Of a DNA stretch of 64,000 nt, positions 1 through 12,999 are shown one piece after another. Every line of letters begins with the position of its first letter. The first letter of the stretch is position 1. Source of the stretch: Plasmopara viticola (taxonomy: Eukaryota; Oomycota; Peronosporomycetes; Peronosporales; Peronosporaceae); the NCBI GenBank assembly GCA_001695595.3, contig MBPM02000066.1, forward strand, positions 434,001 to 498,000. The letters run 5' to 3'. Made by a program: the position numbers and the translations under genes. Below the pieces are notes generated by a model. That model was given only the letters and a program-made list of their open reading frames with translations, was not told the DNA's origin and searched no databases.

Positions 1-91
1 ACGTTGTTGCTTCTGGAAACGTGCAAAATGATTAATTTTGTGCTGTCTCGTCGACATAGAGGAACAGAAAAATCCGTGAGAAGGACATTGT

Positions 92-325
92 CTATAAGTT
101 AAAAACCAATGGCGTTGCATGTAATGGTTTAAGCGATATCTTATTTGCAATTTGTTGCTCTAGCGCGTTTTCGATTAATTCTTGCGTCGGCCCCGAAGGC
201 AACAAATTCTTGAGCGGAGCAACCGTCTGCTGTAGCAAATGGTGTTCCGTAACCGGAACGATATAATGTGCTATTGACAAAACTTCGCCAAAGTTTGCGT
301 CTTGAACGCTCGTTTTAATTGTTTA
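92..325 (-). pseudogene. Unrecognised coding-like fragment
   Basis: An open minus-strand frame of about 76 codons ends with a stop at 92-94. It has protein-like composition, with phrases such as VTEHHLLQQT and GPTQELIENALEQQ and many leucines and glutamines. An in-frame stop precedes it. An internal ATG at 278-280 would give 62 residues. It could be the last exon or the decayed tail of a gene. I do not recognise the family, and no neighbour suggests a role. Confidence 0.25.
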
Positions 326-540
326 CATCTAAGAAGCTATAAGAAGTGCACATTCATGCTTTAAGCAAACGCACAGTAATTCGCTAAAGCACTCCGACTA
401 TGGGCTGGTCCATAGCGGCATTGGAAGCTCTATTGATGAGCGGGTTTGTCAGCCATTGCCGATTTTTAGAACCAGTTTTGCTTCCAGTAAGCTGTTGTCG
501 TGTTCGCGACTCCATCTATAGTTACATAGTCATACTCACG

Positions 541-690
541 CAAAAAGCTTTGAGCGAAGGCACGATAATTATATCCGCCACCGCTCACTCCGGGCTGTTA
601 ATACCAAGTAGAAGCGCTCTCGTTAGTGCACATGTATATCTCGATAAATATTACTCTTCTTGCTGTGTTGTGCATCTCCACGATGAGAAT
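541..690. repeat. Eroded copy of the DNA 3' of genes 3 and 4
   Basis: About 150 bp here aligns with 37,836-37,980 and 50,725-50,870, the DNA a few hundred bases 3' of genes 3 and 4. The best-kept block reads gaagcgctctcgttrgtgc in all three places, preceded by a shared agctttg...cgaa.gcacg block. The match has many mismatches and small gaps, so it is an old copy. No LWY gene follows it at the expected distance, so either the gene was lost or only flanking DNA was copied. From 691 to about 2,085 I see nothing further I can support. Confidence 0.45.
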
Positions 691-2098
691 TTTAAAACGT
701 TGCATCGTCTGTAATCACGCTTGGCGGACCTGTTGGTCCATAGAAGACGTAGCACTCAGTGTTGGTGGCTGAAGCTGTATGGATGAGTAGTTTCTTGAGA
801 TAAAAAACGAAGCTGGTGTTTATTGTCTTCAGTTGGACATGTCCACAGCGGCAAGATCAAAATTGACGTGACTGCGCTTCTCTTTACCAATTTTGGAGGC
901 TATAAAGCATCAATGCACTCTATTGTAGGTGCAGTGCCCACTGTAGTCTTTAAAAGCTAGCTATATGTTGTACGACAACAGCTCGACGACGGGCGATAAC
1001 TTGTACCGAGGGTACTTCACCACTCGCACATCGACTTTGCTGAAGCTGTTTAAATGCAATCACAGAGTATAGCCTCATGCACTGTTCCACTCAGCTTTAG
1101 AAAACAGTGCTTGAGCTCAAACATACCACGAGGCGTAAAGCCCGCCAGTACGGCTCGCATTGATAGAGTCGAGCGCCTTCTATTTTGAGCCGCCAAACGG
1201 ACACACTAGTCCACACAAGAAAAATTTTGTGGAAATGAAAGTAGCTGTGCGTGCCTCATGCTGAGCATTTACCAAAGAAAGAGCTCAAATGCTACAGGCA
1301 CTCATGGTGCCTAACGTAGTACCTTGAATAAAAACAGCTGACTCATCAATCACAAACTTTTATTTTGCCCGCGGGCTCAGAATCAAGCAAAGTTTAATTT
1401 GCTGCAATTGCATTTTGTACTCTTGCGCTTCATACATGTTATTGGTTGTGATTTTTTACTTATCAGGCACAATAAAACAGATTCAGATTGCGTGGGGTGT
1501 GCAATAAGATCGCTGTCTTCTCGTGAGCACAAAGTGTACGATGCATGGATACTATCCGGGTTTCCCGTTGGACTCAGCTTGGCGATACGAGATGCACACT
1601 CACGAGCAGAGCTCGGACGTCATCAAGAGGAGAAATCGTCCTGTTTACCCTCCAATTCCGATGTTGTTGGTTCGTAGTTGACCATAAAGCTAGGATCCTA
1701 TTTCCTTTTAATGGAGGGTAAGCGATACACTTGGCGCGAGTGTGCTATACGACCGCTGAATCGTCATCCGACAGCCAAGCCTACTTCCGCCGGAACGCCG
1801 AATATTACCTAGATTTTGCTAGCCTAGTTCGTGTCTTAAAAACGATTTTTATTTCAGATCCCGACTTACATGCATAAAACATCAATGCATGTAGTCGATT
1901 CACCCGGCGTCTGAGCTATGAAATTTGTAAGTCTGATTTACTTTTTTGCATTAGTTTCTGAGAAACGTTAACGGTCACAACGAAGATGTCTGATCGACTA
2001 AAAGCTTTGGAAGAATGTTTTGGGCTTAATTAATCAAAGGAACTAACAAACTAACACGATCCCAGTGAGACCGCACGAACCGAAGGTATCACCATATT

Positions 2099-2418
2099 TG
2101 TATTGTATTACGTTATCGCGTTGCCAAGTTATGCACGTGCTAGGCTCTATGGCTAGTCCACGGCATAGAGTGGTGTCCGCATACGTCGGGTCTCGTTCGG
2201 CGGGCAGTGCAGCCAGCACCGAGGCCGTGAGGGTCTTCCATTATTTTGTGTAGTTCTGACTTGGTAAGAGCCCAGGCGGCTCCCTGGTGCTGGAGACCGT
2301 CGCGTCGAGGGTGAGACCCGTTAGAGACCTGCAGATGCCCGAGAGCACCTGCCCAAAGCGCGCGAGCATTTAGCCCCCGCGCTTGGAAGGAGGGCGTCAC
2401 CCCAACCTTTTCCGAAAA
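2099..2418 (-). mobile_element. SINE-like retroposon, copy A
   Basis: A GC-rich element of about 320 bp in AT-rich surroundings. It ends (left side here, minus orientation) in a short tail of repeated AATAC units. It is flanked by a 13-bp direct repeat, GTATCACCATATT, at 2,086-2,098 and 2,419-2,431, the target-site duplication expected of retroposition. Four further copies lie at 29,850, 43,392, 44,474 and 55,799. Size, pentameric tail, variable-length duplications and a 5'-truncated sibling fit a SINE or other non-autonomous element mobilised by a LINE. I found no convincing RNA polymerase III A and B boxes, so a LINE 3'-end origin is equally possible. Confidence 0.8.
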
Positions 2419-2431
2419 GTATCACCATATT

Positions 2432-3081
2432 GTGTGACATAAATTTACGATTTTTTAATATTTAATATTAAGGAAGATACAAGGTCTAGTGATTAACGTC
2501 TTATGCATGTTAACAGTAATTATTGTGATAGATAGCGACTGTTAGATAGTTCAGAGAGTTTAGAGATCATTCTTCAGAAGTTCACTATACCATCGGAAAT
2601 AAAAGACTTATATTAAGTCTTAGTTACAAGATCAATACGAATTCTTGGAGTCGCACTGATAGCAACCTGCAAAAAATTGATCTTAATGCAAGATGAGAGA
2701 CCGAGACTCCCGCTTACTCGCAGTAAATAGCTACGACTGCTTCGCTGATTTACTGACAAACGAATTGTCTAACATACAAAAACGATTTTAAATTTTTAAT
2801 GGAAAGCTTTTAGTGCTAATACTTATTGCCAAAGTCGAGTGACTGACGCTTTGACAGCAGCCACGTACCGATCGCAACTAGTAGATAGATGATGTGCTTC
2901 TGCACAGTCGATGTTTCGAGCGCTGTAGACGTGAAATGAGATAAACTTCTCGAGTCACATGGTGCTTCAGCTAGCGGTCATTCAAACCAAAAAAAAACAT
3001 TTTCTTGTTTTTCACCACCACGCGTGTACAAATGGGGGGCTAAGCTTGCAACTTATTATGCAGGCTGTCAAATGGTCAAGC
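2432..3081. other. No gene seen
   Basis: AT-rich sequence with no open frame worth calling on either strand and no repeat that I could match elsewhere in the window. Confidence 0.5.
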
Positions 3082-3426
3082 TTACAGCACACACGTTGGC
3101 TTATTTACAAAGGCTACTGATGCTGGCGAGCTGTGAAGGTCCAAAAGCGTTGACTCTGTCTTTGGCTTGTCGAAAGCTGGTGGCAGCACGGGCATAACAA
3201 GACTGTGCATTTGGTCCTTATCCTGGTTATAATAATTGAGATATCCACGATTTTTAATCGTCTTTTGAGTACCATGATATCGGATAATGAATCGCAATTC
3301 ATCATTACGCTCTAGCAAACGTCTTTTGTTGCCAACAAAAAAACACCCCCAGACAAACGGTCGGACGAAGAGAGCTAAGCATGTACTGAGATACACATTG
3401 TCGACATATGTACGTGGAGTCATCAC
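3082..3426 (-). CDS. Hypothetical 114-residue frame, probably a relic
   Basis: A minus-strand open frame starts at ATG 3,424-3,426. The C-terminal two thirds have protein-like, charged composition (for example RNDELRFIIRYHGTQKTIKN, then a proline-rich VLPPAFDKPKTES). The N-terminus is hydrophobic and cysteine-containing but not a clear signal peptide. I recognise no family. It stands alone with no promoter or paralog in the window, so a chance frame or a fragment of an eroded gene is as likely as a working gene. Confidence 0.2.
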   Translation of the reverse strand: MMTPRTYVDNVYLSTCLALFVRPFVWGCFFVGNKRRLLERNDELRFIIRYHGTQKTIKNRGYLNYYNQDKDQMHSLVMPVLPPAFDKPKTESTLLDLHSSPASVAFVNKPTCVL

Positions 3427-3911
3427 AATTGTAGACTATAAGCTACCTAAGGTCAAGTTTGCCTTTAAAAAATGAGGTTCGTGCATCTAGGCTTTATATT
3501 CTTCCATGTAAATTGTTTGGGACATCGTGTAGGTCTGCAAACTTTCAAAGCTAGTATGCTTATGAGATAAGTAGAGAAATGGTTTTGAGGACTTTTTGGT
3601 GTTTCATATACAAACCTCTGCCTTAAAAAAATTATAATTCGACTTTAAAAAAAATCGGCTAAGGAAATCCGTACGTCATAAGATGCAATTGCATCCAAGA
3701 GAAAGTACTGCTGCACATATTGAAAAAGAAGCAAGCCCCTAGTAGGAGCATGTACTTGTTGCATTTGACCGTTAAGGTCAGCTGCACTTTCTTGTGAAGT
3801 GCGTAGTAAGGCTTAAGCGCTTGCACAAGTGCCAAAAACTGCTTTGGATGTGACGAAGCTCTCTCCTTTTACAGAGCTAAGGGGAGCTGTTAAGCACGGA
3901 GACACGTAGAC

Positions 3912-4742
3912 TCAGAATTCAGACACAGCAGACGCTTTGTAAGGTAGGCAACGCTCGCTATGATTAGGCGAAATTGACCCGATATGCATAAACTTACGCT
4001 CCCAGCCTAGTTTGGCATTACACTGAAGACAAGAGATCTCCGAGGTGATTCGTGTCCGTTTATCATGTAAACAAAAAATGAAGATCACCGACGAAAGCAT
4101 ATTTTCTAATATGGTTGGATTTCAAGTTGTATCACCATTTGAGATAAGCAAATCCTAAATTTGATTTCACGATTGAACGTGGTGAAGACAGTGCTAAAAC
4201 ATAGTGCTGATGAAGAGCTTAAAGCACGAGCATGATCGCCGTTAAGCTGCGCCTGAACAATGTAAGTTTTTATATAAGCTCCTTAAGTAAAACTCACAAA
4301 AGGTATGGCCTCTAGAAACCTTGAGGCGCGCGAAGTGAATTATCGTACGGCTTGACGCTATGATTTGCATTGAACGCGTAGTATTCATCTGGAAAGTCTT
4401 CCTTTTCTTTATCGGCATCTTCTATGATACGGCGATCTTGGCGATGGTCGAGTCGCAATGACCATCGCCTAGTGCGTTCGTCTTTTCAGTCAATGAATTC
4501 ACCACAGAAGATTGTTTTATATGACTGATTCTTTTTTCGTGTCCGACGCTTGTGATGACTAGAGCGAAATCATTCCAGCTCAGTTTTTTTTCTTTCTGCC
4601 ACGGCTTCCTTGTCTTCACGTATGAGGTCACTCGTATAATCGAAGAGTCTAAAACCAATCGAAGCACTTTTTGAAAAAAAGAACAGCAATTAGGCCATTC
4701 GTACAACGTTATGGTAAACTTAAGGCTTCGCAGCCTTAGCAT
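3912..4742 (-). pseudogene. Possible PiggyBac-type transposase C-terminal relic
   Basis: Two minus-strand frames (4,422-4,742, then 3,912-4,100) read in the order expected for the end of a PiggyBac-like transposase. The first has a hydrophobic helix followed by a basic stretch and LSWNDFALVI, which resembles the lysine-leucine-serine...aspartate-phenylalanine segment after the DDE domain. The second has a short Cys/His pattern (CLHDKRTRI, then CLQC, then a histidine), like the terminal zinc-binding tail. Further upstream, near 4,760-4,830, a third frame contains VTLPSDDNVHKY, similar to the proline-valine-tyrosine segment before that helix. The frames are broken and no terminal repeats or TTAA duplications were found. 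This is a family-level guess. Confidence 0.3.
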
Positions 4743-6382
4743 GCAAAAAGCAAATCAAGTGATCGCCGAGCATACTTATGAACATTATCGTCGGAGGGCA
4801 AAGTTACCTGCGGACCATTGAGCGAAGAAAAAAATGTTCCGACGCGCTGTCTACGATTGCAGCAAGAATCACTGTTGTAAAGCTTACTTTGCTTGAAAGC
4901 TTTTAGCGGGCTAGCTTTTTCAAAATCATCGTATTATACGGACATCTTTAGTTACCTGAGAAACCTGGCTTGGACCCCGTAGAATGACCCGGCTATCTGA
5001 CCACCTTTTTCGTTGCTTAATTAGTTATAGTCATTACTAAGTCAATTAGTAAATGAAGAATGATGGGTAATAGCCATCTCTCGCTTACAAAACGTAGCCC
5101 GAAGGAGGACGGAATGTGCCGTTGCATACATATGTTTTTCATTTTAGAGCTGCAAAGAATTGCGGCTCCTGGTGCCCAATCTGTATTGTTAGTGTTTGCG
5201 CTATGAAATATGTAAAAAGAAACATGTAAAGTGATTAAGTCCCTGCTTAAACTGGAAGAGCTAATTTAATTGCTACCAAGAATTAGAAGCACAAAAACAT
5301 ATGTATGCTTTGTAGGATAAGGTAGTTAATGAATTGCACTATATTGCACGCTCCAATCTTTAAAGACCGAAATTAAATAATAGTTGTTCACCTGAAGACC
5401 ACATACCTTAGTCAACACCTGGGTGCTGTATACCACCGCAATGCATGCCCGCTTCCCTCTAATATCATCTCGTGCCACCCCTGACGTGCTCGTGCTCGCA
5501 TTCAAATAAGCTTCAATGTGCTTGCTTTAAAGTCAACGATGCTGCGCTGACATAATCGCATAAGCATCTTACTTGCCACATTTAGACGTATTGCTCGAGC
5601 TTTGGTGCAGATCACCACGCCGGCCAGAGCTCTAAAATTAGTTTCTGCTGCACATTGCTGAGATTTTTTGTCTAAATTTAGACACATTCAAAATGTACCC
5701 AGGGCCGATAAATGTCTTGGACAATATTAGTGTATTCAGCAGCTAATGATTTGTATGTGATGCCATTAATAATTTCCGCATAATTAGTTTCGAGCTCGAG
5801 AAGAAAGATTTTTTCTTAATTTCAAGCCGCACGTAGTGATGCTCTTTCGATATTCATGTAAGGAACACCTGATTCTGAGCCCCAGTGCAACTCGGTAATT
5901 TTCTCGCGTCAATCTCGAAAGAGCGATTGGATAATCCAAAGTTCAGCGGCCCCGAACGATACACAGAATTGAACAATCTTGATGTGCAAGGACACACGAA
6001 TTTGTGGCACTATTGCTTAAATTAACGCGCGTACGCAAAGCTTTCACATGCAGTCCACCAGATGTATCCGTAGGCAAATAGTTAGAAGCGTCCGTCAATT
6101 GGGTATTTGTCATAATTATTAAAGTGAGCGGTAAAAAGTACGGTATGATTTGTTGAAAGAAATATTATTGACTAGCATTTGTTTTAGCTCCATTATTATA
6201 TTAAACACCAGTCTTTAGAATCAGCATCACATGAGCTGTGTGTCTTGCAGCAGCACATATTTTCTTGGCTAAATCAGACCGAGTAAAGATAGGGCCATCG
6301 AAGACGATAGTGGATGCAACTGGCATCAAGCTTTTCTTTTTCCAGCTACGTTACTATATCGAGGAAGCGATGCAATAATTGG
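4743..6382. other. No intact gene seen
   Basis: Apart from the upstream part of the possible transposase relic near 4,760-4,830, only short frames of about 60 residues without recognisable content occur here. No repeat matching the rest of the window was found. Confidence 0.45.
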
Positions 6383-6720
6383 GCTCTTGAAATTTCGAGA
6401 GGTTGCTTAAAAAAGAAAATCTTAATTTTAAAGACAAAGGGTCACAGTTAAACATCCTGATTTTATTTTTTAATAAAATGGTCCATTGACGCTGATCAAA
6501 CAACGTTATATGCTTCAAAGTACGCCCTTTAACGAAGCGATCGGTAAATGAGCTTCAAAAAGTTTCGACAGATTGCTTTATAGCATACGTCTTTTAAACA
6601 GGGGGTCACAATTGAACGTCCTGTTTCACAATGTGATACACTGGTATTTTAGCGCCAATCAATCAACTTTTATGCTTCTAATTACGCTCTCCTTCACAAT
6701 CATTAGGTAATTCTGATTTT
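6383..6720. repeat. Diverged tandem repeat, two units of about 169 bp
   Basis: Unit 1 starts near 6,383 and unit 2 near 6,552. Matching landmarks occur in the same order in both: a ttgaaatttcg/caaaaagtttcg block with gattgctt or ggttgctt, then gggtcacarttraacrtcctg, then a tatgcttc block followed by an acgc tract. Identity is moderate, so the duplication is old. It lies in non-coding DNA and I see no gene in it. Confidence 0.6.
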
Positions 6721-7055
6721 TCTGGAATTCTGTGGGTATTGCGAAGCATTGTTAATCAATTATGTGACAGGGTCTTGTACAGAGAAGACGTGTGGGAAGA
6801 TAACACTTTCTAATGAACAGCTGCTTACCTTTTTTGGTCCTGTTAGTAAGATAAATTCCACCTACATTTTTTATCTGAAAAAATCCTACTTTTTTGGTGT
6901 ACGCACTGACATTAATGCTGTAATAAACTATATTGAAACGTCAGCAGAAATATCGGTTCATCTTCATCCTGCCCCACTTAGGCTCGTATTACGTCCAGTG
7001 GGAGAGGGATAAAGTACTTACTTTCAAATGAATCAATTTCGGTTTGTTCATATCA

Positions 7056-7745
7056 CTAATAAAAAAGGCAGCAAAGAGAGCTTTCAGTCGGGCCATTGGC
7101 TTTGAAGTAAGGCAACCGCGTTGCGACAAGAGAGAATTTTAACGGTAATGGAAGTACCTTCTTTACACAATCCACATATTTTCTGCTGACCTTGGCAGTC
7201 AATGAAAGCCGTAGGAAGTCACTTTTGCCTCGGGCTCGCGCCTTCTTTTCGAGAAGCTGCAGCTCCTGTGTGATCATGCGTATACGTTTGGTTTCGAACT
7301 TAGTCTTGGCTGTCAAACTATAGCTACTTCAAGGTGACCCCAGGCTCTAAAGGTTCTGAAGGAAAGTCAACTTTGGACGTTGACCCCAGCGTTTTACATC
7401 CGAGCGCAAGGCTGACTCACCAGATCGGGATAATGCTTACCTTTGTAGTAAGGTCTAGGCGTTTGATCCACAGTGTCAGTCCTGTTGGTGGTAATGTGCC
7501 TTCTCAGCTGCCGCATTGCCGGCCACCTGGGCTTATCTTGGAAACAAGGTTCAGTGCAGAGTCAACGCCTCAACAATGTGCTGGAGAATCTCAGAGCTCA
7601 TAGGAGAATCAAACACTATTTGGGCCCCCCATGGGTGCACCGACAGCGTCTCAGAAAGGTTGATATTGTAATCCATTTCAGATTTAGAAGATGTTTCATT
7701 TTTTTAACGATCGCAACTAGTGAAACACTTTTATTTTATGAATAA
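7056..7745. other. Overlapping short frames, no gene assigned
   Basis: Open frames of 86-90 residues lie on the minus strand (7,056-7,316) and plus strand (7,334-7,603 and 7,473-7,745). The minus-strand frame is lysine/arginine-rich and could be a decayed exon. The two plus-strand frames overlap each other in different phases, so at most one can be real. None shows a recognisable domain. From 7,746 to 8,829 I see nothing. Confidence 0.2.
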
Positions 7746-8829
7746 AACAGCTTTAAATTTTCTTTCTCGTGTTTGTCTAAATATGCCGTTTGTGTATCGT
7801 GGGTCGATGCGATCGCATCCTTTGACCTGATACTTATTCCTTGCCGACTTTTCGCGAATCCAACAAATTTTCCGTAAAAATACTAGTCTCACTTAAAAGA
7901 CCTGGAAGGAAACCGTTGTCCAAAAATATTTCTCGCTTGCTCCTCGATTTTTGACGGCTATAAAGAGAAGCGAAAGAATAGCTTACTTAGGCCCATTTTC
8001 AAAGAAGCCTATACAACTTATAGACGTGATAATTGCTTTGTTGCAAGCTCACTCATGCCTTTTGGCCTATCTTATCGCACATACATCGCGGAATGCTTTA
8101 AGCTCAATTTGTCGTTCTCCATCTGTCTATGGATTGTCTACTGTAGACACCAGCTAATTTTTTTTTTATAATTAGAGGAGCGTTTGTCAAAATGCAACGT
8201 TGAATTGCAGGTCTCTATTCGACACATTGGTGTCTGGAAGGTCATAGTATTACATTACTGTACCCATAAACAACCTTGTTGTTTGTCGTTAGGTTATACT
8301 AGCAAGATCAAGGGCCAAATGCGCTGTCTTGCATAGACGGGTTGTCCAAAATCGTGTTGTCTTTAACTTCTGATAAGCCTAAGAAATTTTCCCTCGATTC
8401 GAAACTTACAGATCTCGAACAGTACATTCTTATTGGCAGGATCTTTAAAAGAGTCAGCGAGTAAGACCTAAACTTGACCCTCTGACAGGTCTCACATACT
8501 TGACAAACAAATTATACGTGTGCAGCAGGCTGGTGTGTTGTGATACCAAAGATCGCGTTTTCTAACGGTTGAATTGACCGCCAATTAGAGCATTATGTAG
8601 CTATACAAGCAAATGTTACATCGTGTTAAAGCAAAAAACAACGGCTCGGGCGGAGAATCCCGAGTCCACCTTTTAAAAAAAATTTAACTACCGAAACCCA
8701 CAAGCTGCGACTAAGAATCTTTAGCGCAGGATGCTTTTAGCTATCAGACCAATTTTTGGATCGGGATCTGTTTATTCCATTACTCCTAATAATATTCGAT
8801 CAGTGAGACGTCCAGCCAACTGATGCACA

Positions 8830-9390
8830 TTAGTTCGCGTACGGGTTGGTCGGGCAGTTCCGCTTACGGGCGTGATCGCTCATCCACTTTGGTGACCTGT
8901 CTTCGGCTGAATCTTCTGTGAAATATACTAAATACCTCACGGTCTGTGTCGAACGACAATACACTTGAGACACGGGATCAATATATGATCTGACCACCCA
9001 TACCAATGCAAATGCGATCGCTACCGAAGGATAAACAGCCCTGAATGGCAATTTATAGCGTCCAAAAAGACCACATATAGGGCTTGAGATGGTATTTTCT
9101 CGCATATCTGACGAAACTTGCCGATAGAGATGTCACCGCTGAATATGTGATCCAGCTTATAGTCCAGCATGTGCAAAATAGCAACAGCAAGCACAGAAAG
9201 CTTGGTGAATTTAAATTTAGCGCAACGACTATATCCCGCAATGACTAATATCTTATTATTCTTTGAGAGCAGCGTAATCGATGTCACGTTCAAGTTGTCG
9301 CAAACGACGCAACACGATTTTGCTCTCGTCCAGGAGAGTCAGGACTAAAATCCGCTGACATTTTTTCTCGATGTGAGCTAAACGATCTTG
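8830..9390 (-). pseudogene. Frameshifted coding relic, family unknown
   Basis: Three overlapping minus-strand frames read on from one another. The first (about 9,390-9,260) contains LDESKIVLRRLRQLERD. The next (9,293-9,021) contains IFSGDISIGKFRQICEKI and a following ALYVVFLDA. The last (9,105-8,830) contains AVYPSVAIAFALVWVV and ends at 8,830. Protein-like composition passes from one frame to the next at frame switches, the pattern of a gene broken by small indels. No motif identifies the family. A transposon-encoded protein is possible. Confidence 0.35.
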
Positions 9391-11160
9391 GTGCTATCTT
9401 CCCCAGCATCACTTAAGGTCTTTTTTTAACAGACCGAAAAAAGGCTTCACAAGACCTGGACAGCCAGCATTGTACTTGTGCAAATAGTCAAAAAGGCTTA
9501 ACAACTTTTTGCATTCTTACTTTTGGGAACGTAACTCAGGCTAAGCCGATACAGCATCGCTTACTTTCTTTGGTTTGTTTGACCTCCATGGCTGCTTACA
9601 AAGAAGCCAAAGACCCCAAAAAATTCACCGCAAAGGCGCTGGCACATATTCAGCCTAGTTTTGCACCTTCATCTGGTGGAATTCTGGACACCACATTAGA
9701 GTATCCCTCAGATTAAGAGCATACAAAATCATCCACATTAATTTATCAAGGCTCAGCATACGCTTTAAAAGGCAAATAATATATTTACTTTATCGAAGGA
9801 TGTAGTTTTATTGTCGGGTAAAATTTGAATTTTAAAATTACCATATCTAAGATCTTCCGGCTCTTAATTTAGCAAAGAACCCAAAAGCTTTAAGTTTGTA
9901 GTTTTTGGTATCTCTGACACCTCTGGCAATGCCTCTAGCTGGAGCGCACCGACCAAAACACAACGACAGACTAAATTGCTAACAGCATCTCCAAATTATT
10001 TTTTTCAATTACGGGCTCGTTCGCGAAACCTAAAAGTTGATTTTGCATCGCGACCTCAACCACCTGAAGTGGGGCTATGTCATCTGCTCTTGATGGTAAG
10101 AAAAAATCATCACCCTCTTGTGGCTCTATCTTTCTCAGTGGCCTACGACACCTGCTTACAGAACATTTTGCTCGTGCTTGCTAGTAAAGTCATCTTTTAT
10201 GTCCTGCAAGATAGGTGCGAAAATTTGTTTTCACGATCTGTGGTTCTACACTACCGACCTCCGGAGCGATTTAACTACCTTGAGAGCACTATCTCTAGCA
10301 ATACCGACAGCCGATTCTGTTAGTCGCGTCTGCCTTCAGAGTGGTATCAGGACCTTTGATTTTTCCGGCTCTATCTCTGGTCTATCCCATGCAACCTCTC
10401 TTAATGAGGAGCCGTACTCATAACGGTGGCGGAGATATAAATTGACTGAATCCTGTCGCGCAAAAACGGCCAGCTGAATCCTATGGCTTTGCCCGCTATT
10501 ATTGTTTTTTTATAGGCACGACATACCCAGGATCAAAACATTCGTATGCTTATGAAATAAAAAAATATCTCTTTGCCATCGAAGGCTTTTAAGAAACTCA
10601 GCCGTGTCTGGAGCCGTTCCATTTTTCAGTTTAAATTTAAGTTGTTTGTTTCCTTTGCATCCATGTAGAGAATATATTAGCTGACGGTTATTGTTTGTCG
10701 GGGTGCAAATATTCGCAACGCGCCAAACTTTACCAAGACTTCCACTTAAGTGTACTGACCAACACCAATTTAAGCTCGTAAAGCTTAAATGCTCACGGTA
10801 TATACTAGCTACCCATTAATCATAAAGACTTAGACCTTTTCCAGTAGGGTGCGCCATTCTCACTTGTGACTAGCCCGAGCCAAAGCATGAAATGCGATTT
10901 TAGCTGCAACAAAGCTTGAATCTATATACGAGTCAGCGTACATTTAATGAATGGAAAGCTGTTCATTCAAGGCATTTGAGAATGGCAAGCCTTCCAGTGG
11001 TTGCACTCTCTTAAAAGAGCGCATTGGATCACCTCTTCCATCATTACGGTCTAAACTTATAGGAGTGATTGCGATGTATTCCTCCCTTTCAGCCACATTC
11101 ACCTTGACTTGTCCCGTCTTAATGACGGAGGCCGTCAGCTTTTTTGTCTCATAAGCGTTA
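9391..11160 (-). pseudogene. Scattered coding-like remnants, family unknown
   Basis: The minus strand retains short protein-like frames separated by stops: about 11,158-10,950 (contains TASVIKTGQVKVNVAEREEY and ISLDRNDGRGDPMRSF), about 10,425-10,240 (contains ALKVVKSLRRSVV) and about 9,520-9,415 (contains LFDYLHKYNAGCPG then KPFFGLLKKD). The last is faintly like the thumb region of a retroelement reverse transcriptase, but no catalytic motif was found. Plus-strand frames of 67-115 residues in the same place look less protein-like. I treat the region as eroded mobile or duplicated gene DNA. Confidence 0.25.
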
Positions 11161-11550
11161 TCATGACGCTCACGCTCCCCTTGCTTACCAAAAAAGCACT
11201 AGCTTAGCTTAAGTGAAACTCAAAGCTTATCGTAAGGGACGTTGCTTTCAGCTGTTTCTTCATGTGATCCCAGTACACACAAAAACACCCCACTGAAATT
11301 GTTTAAAAATAAATGGCCAATTTTTGGTCAGGACTTTCCAGAAGAAAGTGTAATTGTCAAAATCTACACCTTACCTTCGAAGGTGCAAATCTTAAACTTT
11401 ATCAGCTTACACCACCACTCTTTGAGCGCTATCACTGAAGCTGCCTGGGCGTGCGCTGCCTGAGCTCTCGAGCAAATAAAATGACGCGTTTTAAATGTTT
11501 GCCAAACAGGGAGGGTTGAGAGCACAGTTGCACTTAGACCCAAAGAAGCC

Positions 11551-11643
11551 GTCAAGTTGTTCGATTAATGCGAGTTGCTTGCTTTGAGGTGTTCCTAGTC
11601 AAGTTGTCCGATTAATGCGAGTTGCTTGCTTTGAGGTGTTCCC
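11551..11643. repeat. Recent 47-bp tandem duplication
   Basis: The 47-base segment beginning gtcaagttg at 11,551 is repeated immediately at 11,598 with only one or two differences. It looks recent and non-coding. Between 11,644 and 12,999 I see no gene. Confidence 0.9.
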
Positions 11644-12999
11644 ATCCCAATACCCTTGTGAGGGCCGAAGTAGTCGTCAATATTCTTACGTATGCACCAA
11701 GTGTAACGGAATCAAACAGCACATTTTACGGAAAAGGCACTAACGATCGTTCGGTAAAAAAATGTTTCCTATTACGCTTCCATGTATTAACGTGTGCAGT
11801 AAAATGCAGTTTAAATGGTACTTTTTTGAGTAGACTATTTACCTGAATTGGAGTCTACCTAAAGATCAATATTCGCACTAAAGATCCCCTTTATGATTTC
11901 GGCAGAGAACACATCCGTTTCGTTATCTTTCGCGATACCTTAGTATGAAAAGATTTGTTTGTCGTGCATCATAAGCCAAGACTCTTTTATAAATATCCCT
12001 TGGGTAAATTTAGGTTAGGCCACAAAATTTTGGCTTGAAAAGTTTAGCGTCACTGTACTTATCTAACGTTGTTAACAAATCAAATCAACTAATAATGTGA
12101 TGTGGACACTAGATTTGGCGTAGCCACTATAATAGTCTAAGCTGGCAGCGGTGTTACTTACTCAATACGACGAATTCTATGGGACGCGTATTATACATGT
12201 GCACAAGCTGTAGACAATTTATTTACTGAATTGACTTAACTATTATTACCCTGATGTACAGCGAGGTTGTCGTAGATATTTGCTTACAGAAAAGATGTAT
12301 ATAGGCCTCAATTACCTATCTTAGACTGTGAAATAATAGAAAGGTTACAGATTATGTTTTTTTTTACTTTAAAGTTCGTATACCGAGAATTTGTCTGGCG
12401 TGTACATTTAAATTGTGAGCTAGTCTTTATCTAAGAATTTTGATAGAACTTCATGTGGGGTAAATATCTTACCATTCAAATCCAGCAGAGTAACTTTCAA
12501 TAATATGCATTGAGCAGCTTCATTTCCGAAACAAAGTCGCAAGGATCATTCAAGCATGTCACACAATATGGTAATAACATCAAATGTTATCACACAAGCT
12601 TCGTGTTTAGTCTATACAGTCCCCCTTTTCAAGACGATTAGCTCCTCATCTCCATTAAGAACAAAATCTCTTTGAAGTTTTTTACTATTAGCAATCACCA
12701 ATTTGACTAGTGCCGTTTCTTAGAAGTCCACACAACGACCTGAATGAGCCTCAAAGCTCCATCCAATACAACTCCCTTGTCATTCGTATTTAGTCCGTCA
12801 CCGCGTTTTTGTCGACAAAGTCTCGAAACACAAGCTGAGTTTACACTGTTCGATTACCGAACGCTTTCCCGGTGTGAGAACGCTTCACAATTTTTCACTC
12901 GTCAAAGCACACTGGCGCCACGCGGTCTGTCTTTCCCTGTTAAAATCTACAAGACTCATACAGAATGCCTTTTGCACTTGGCATTAGAAGGAGACGAGG

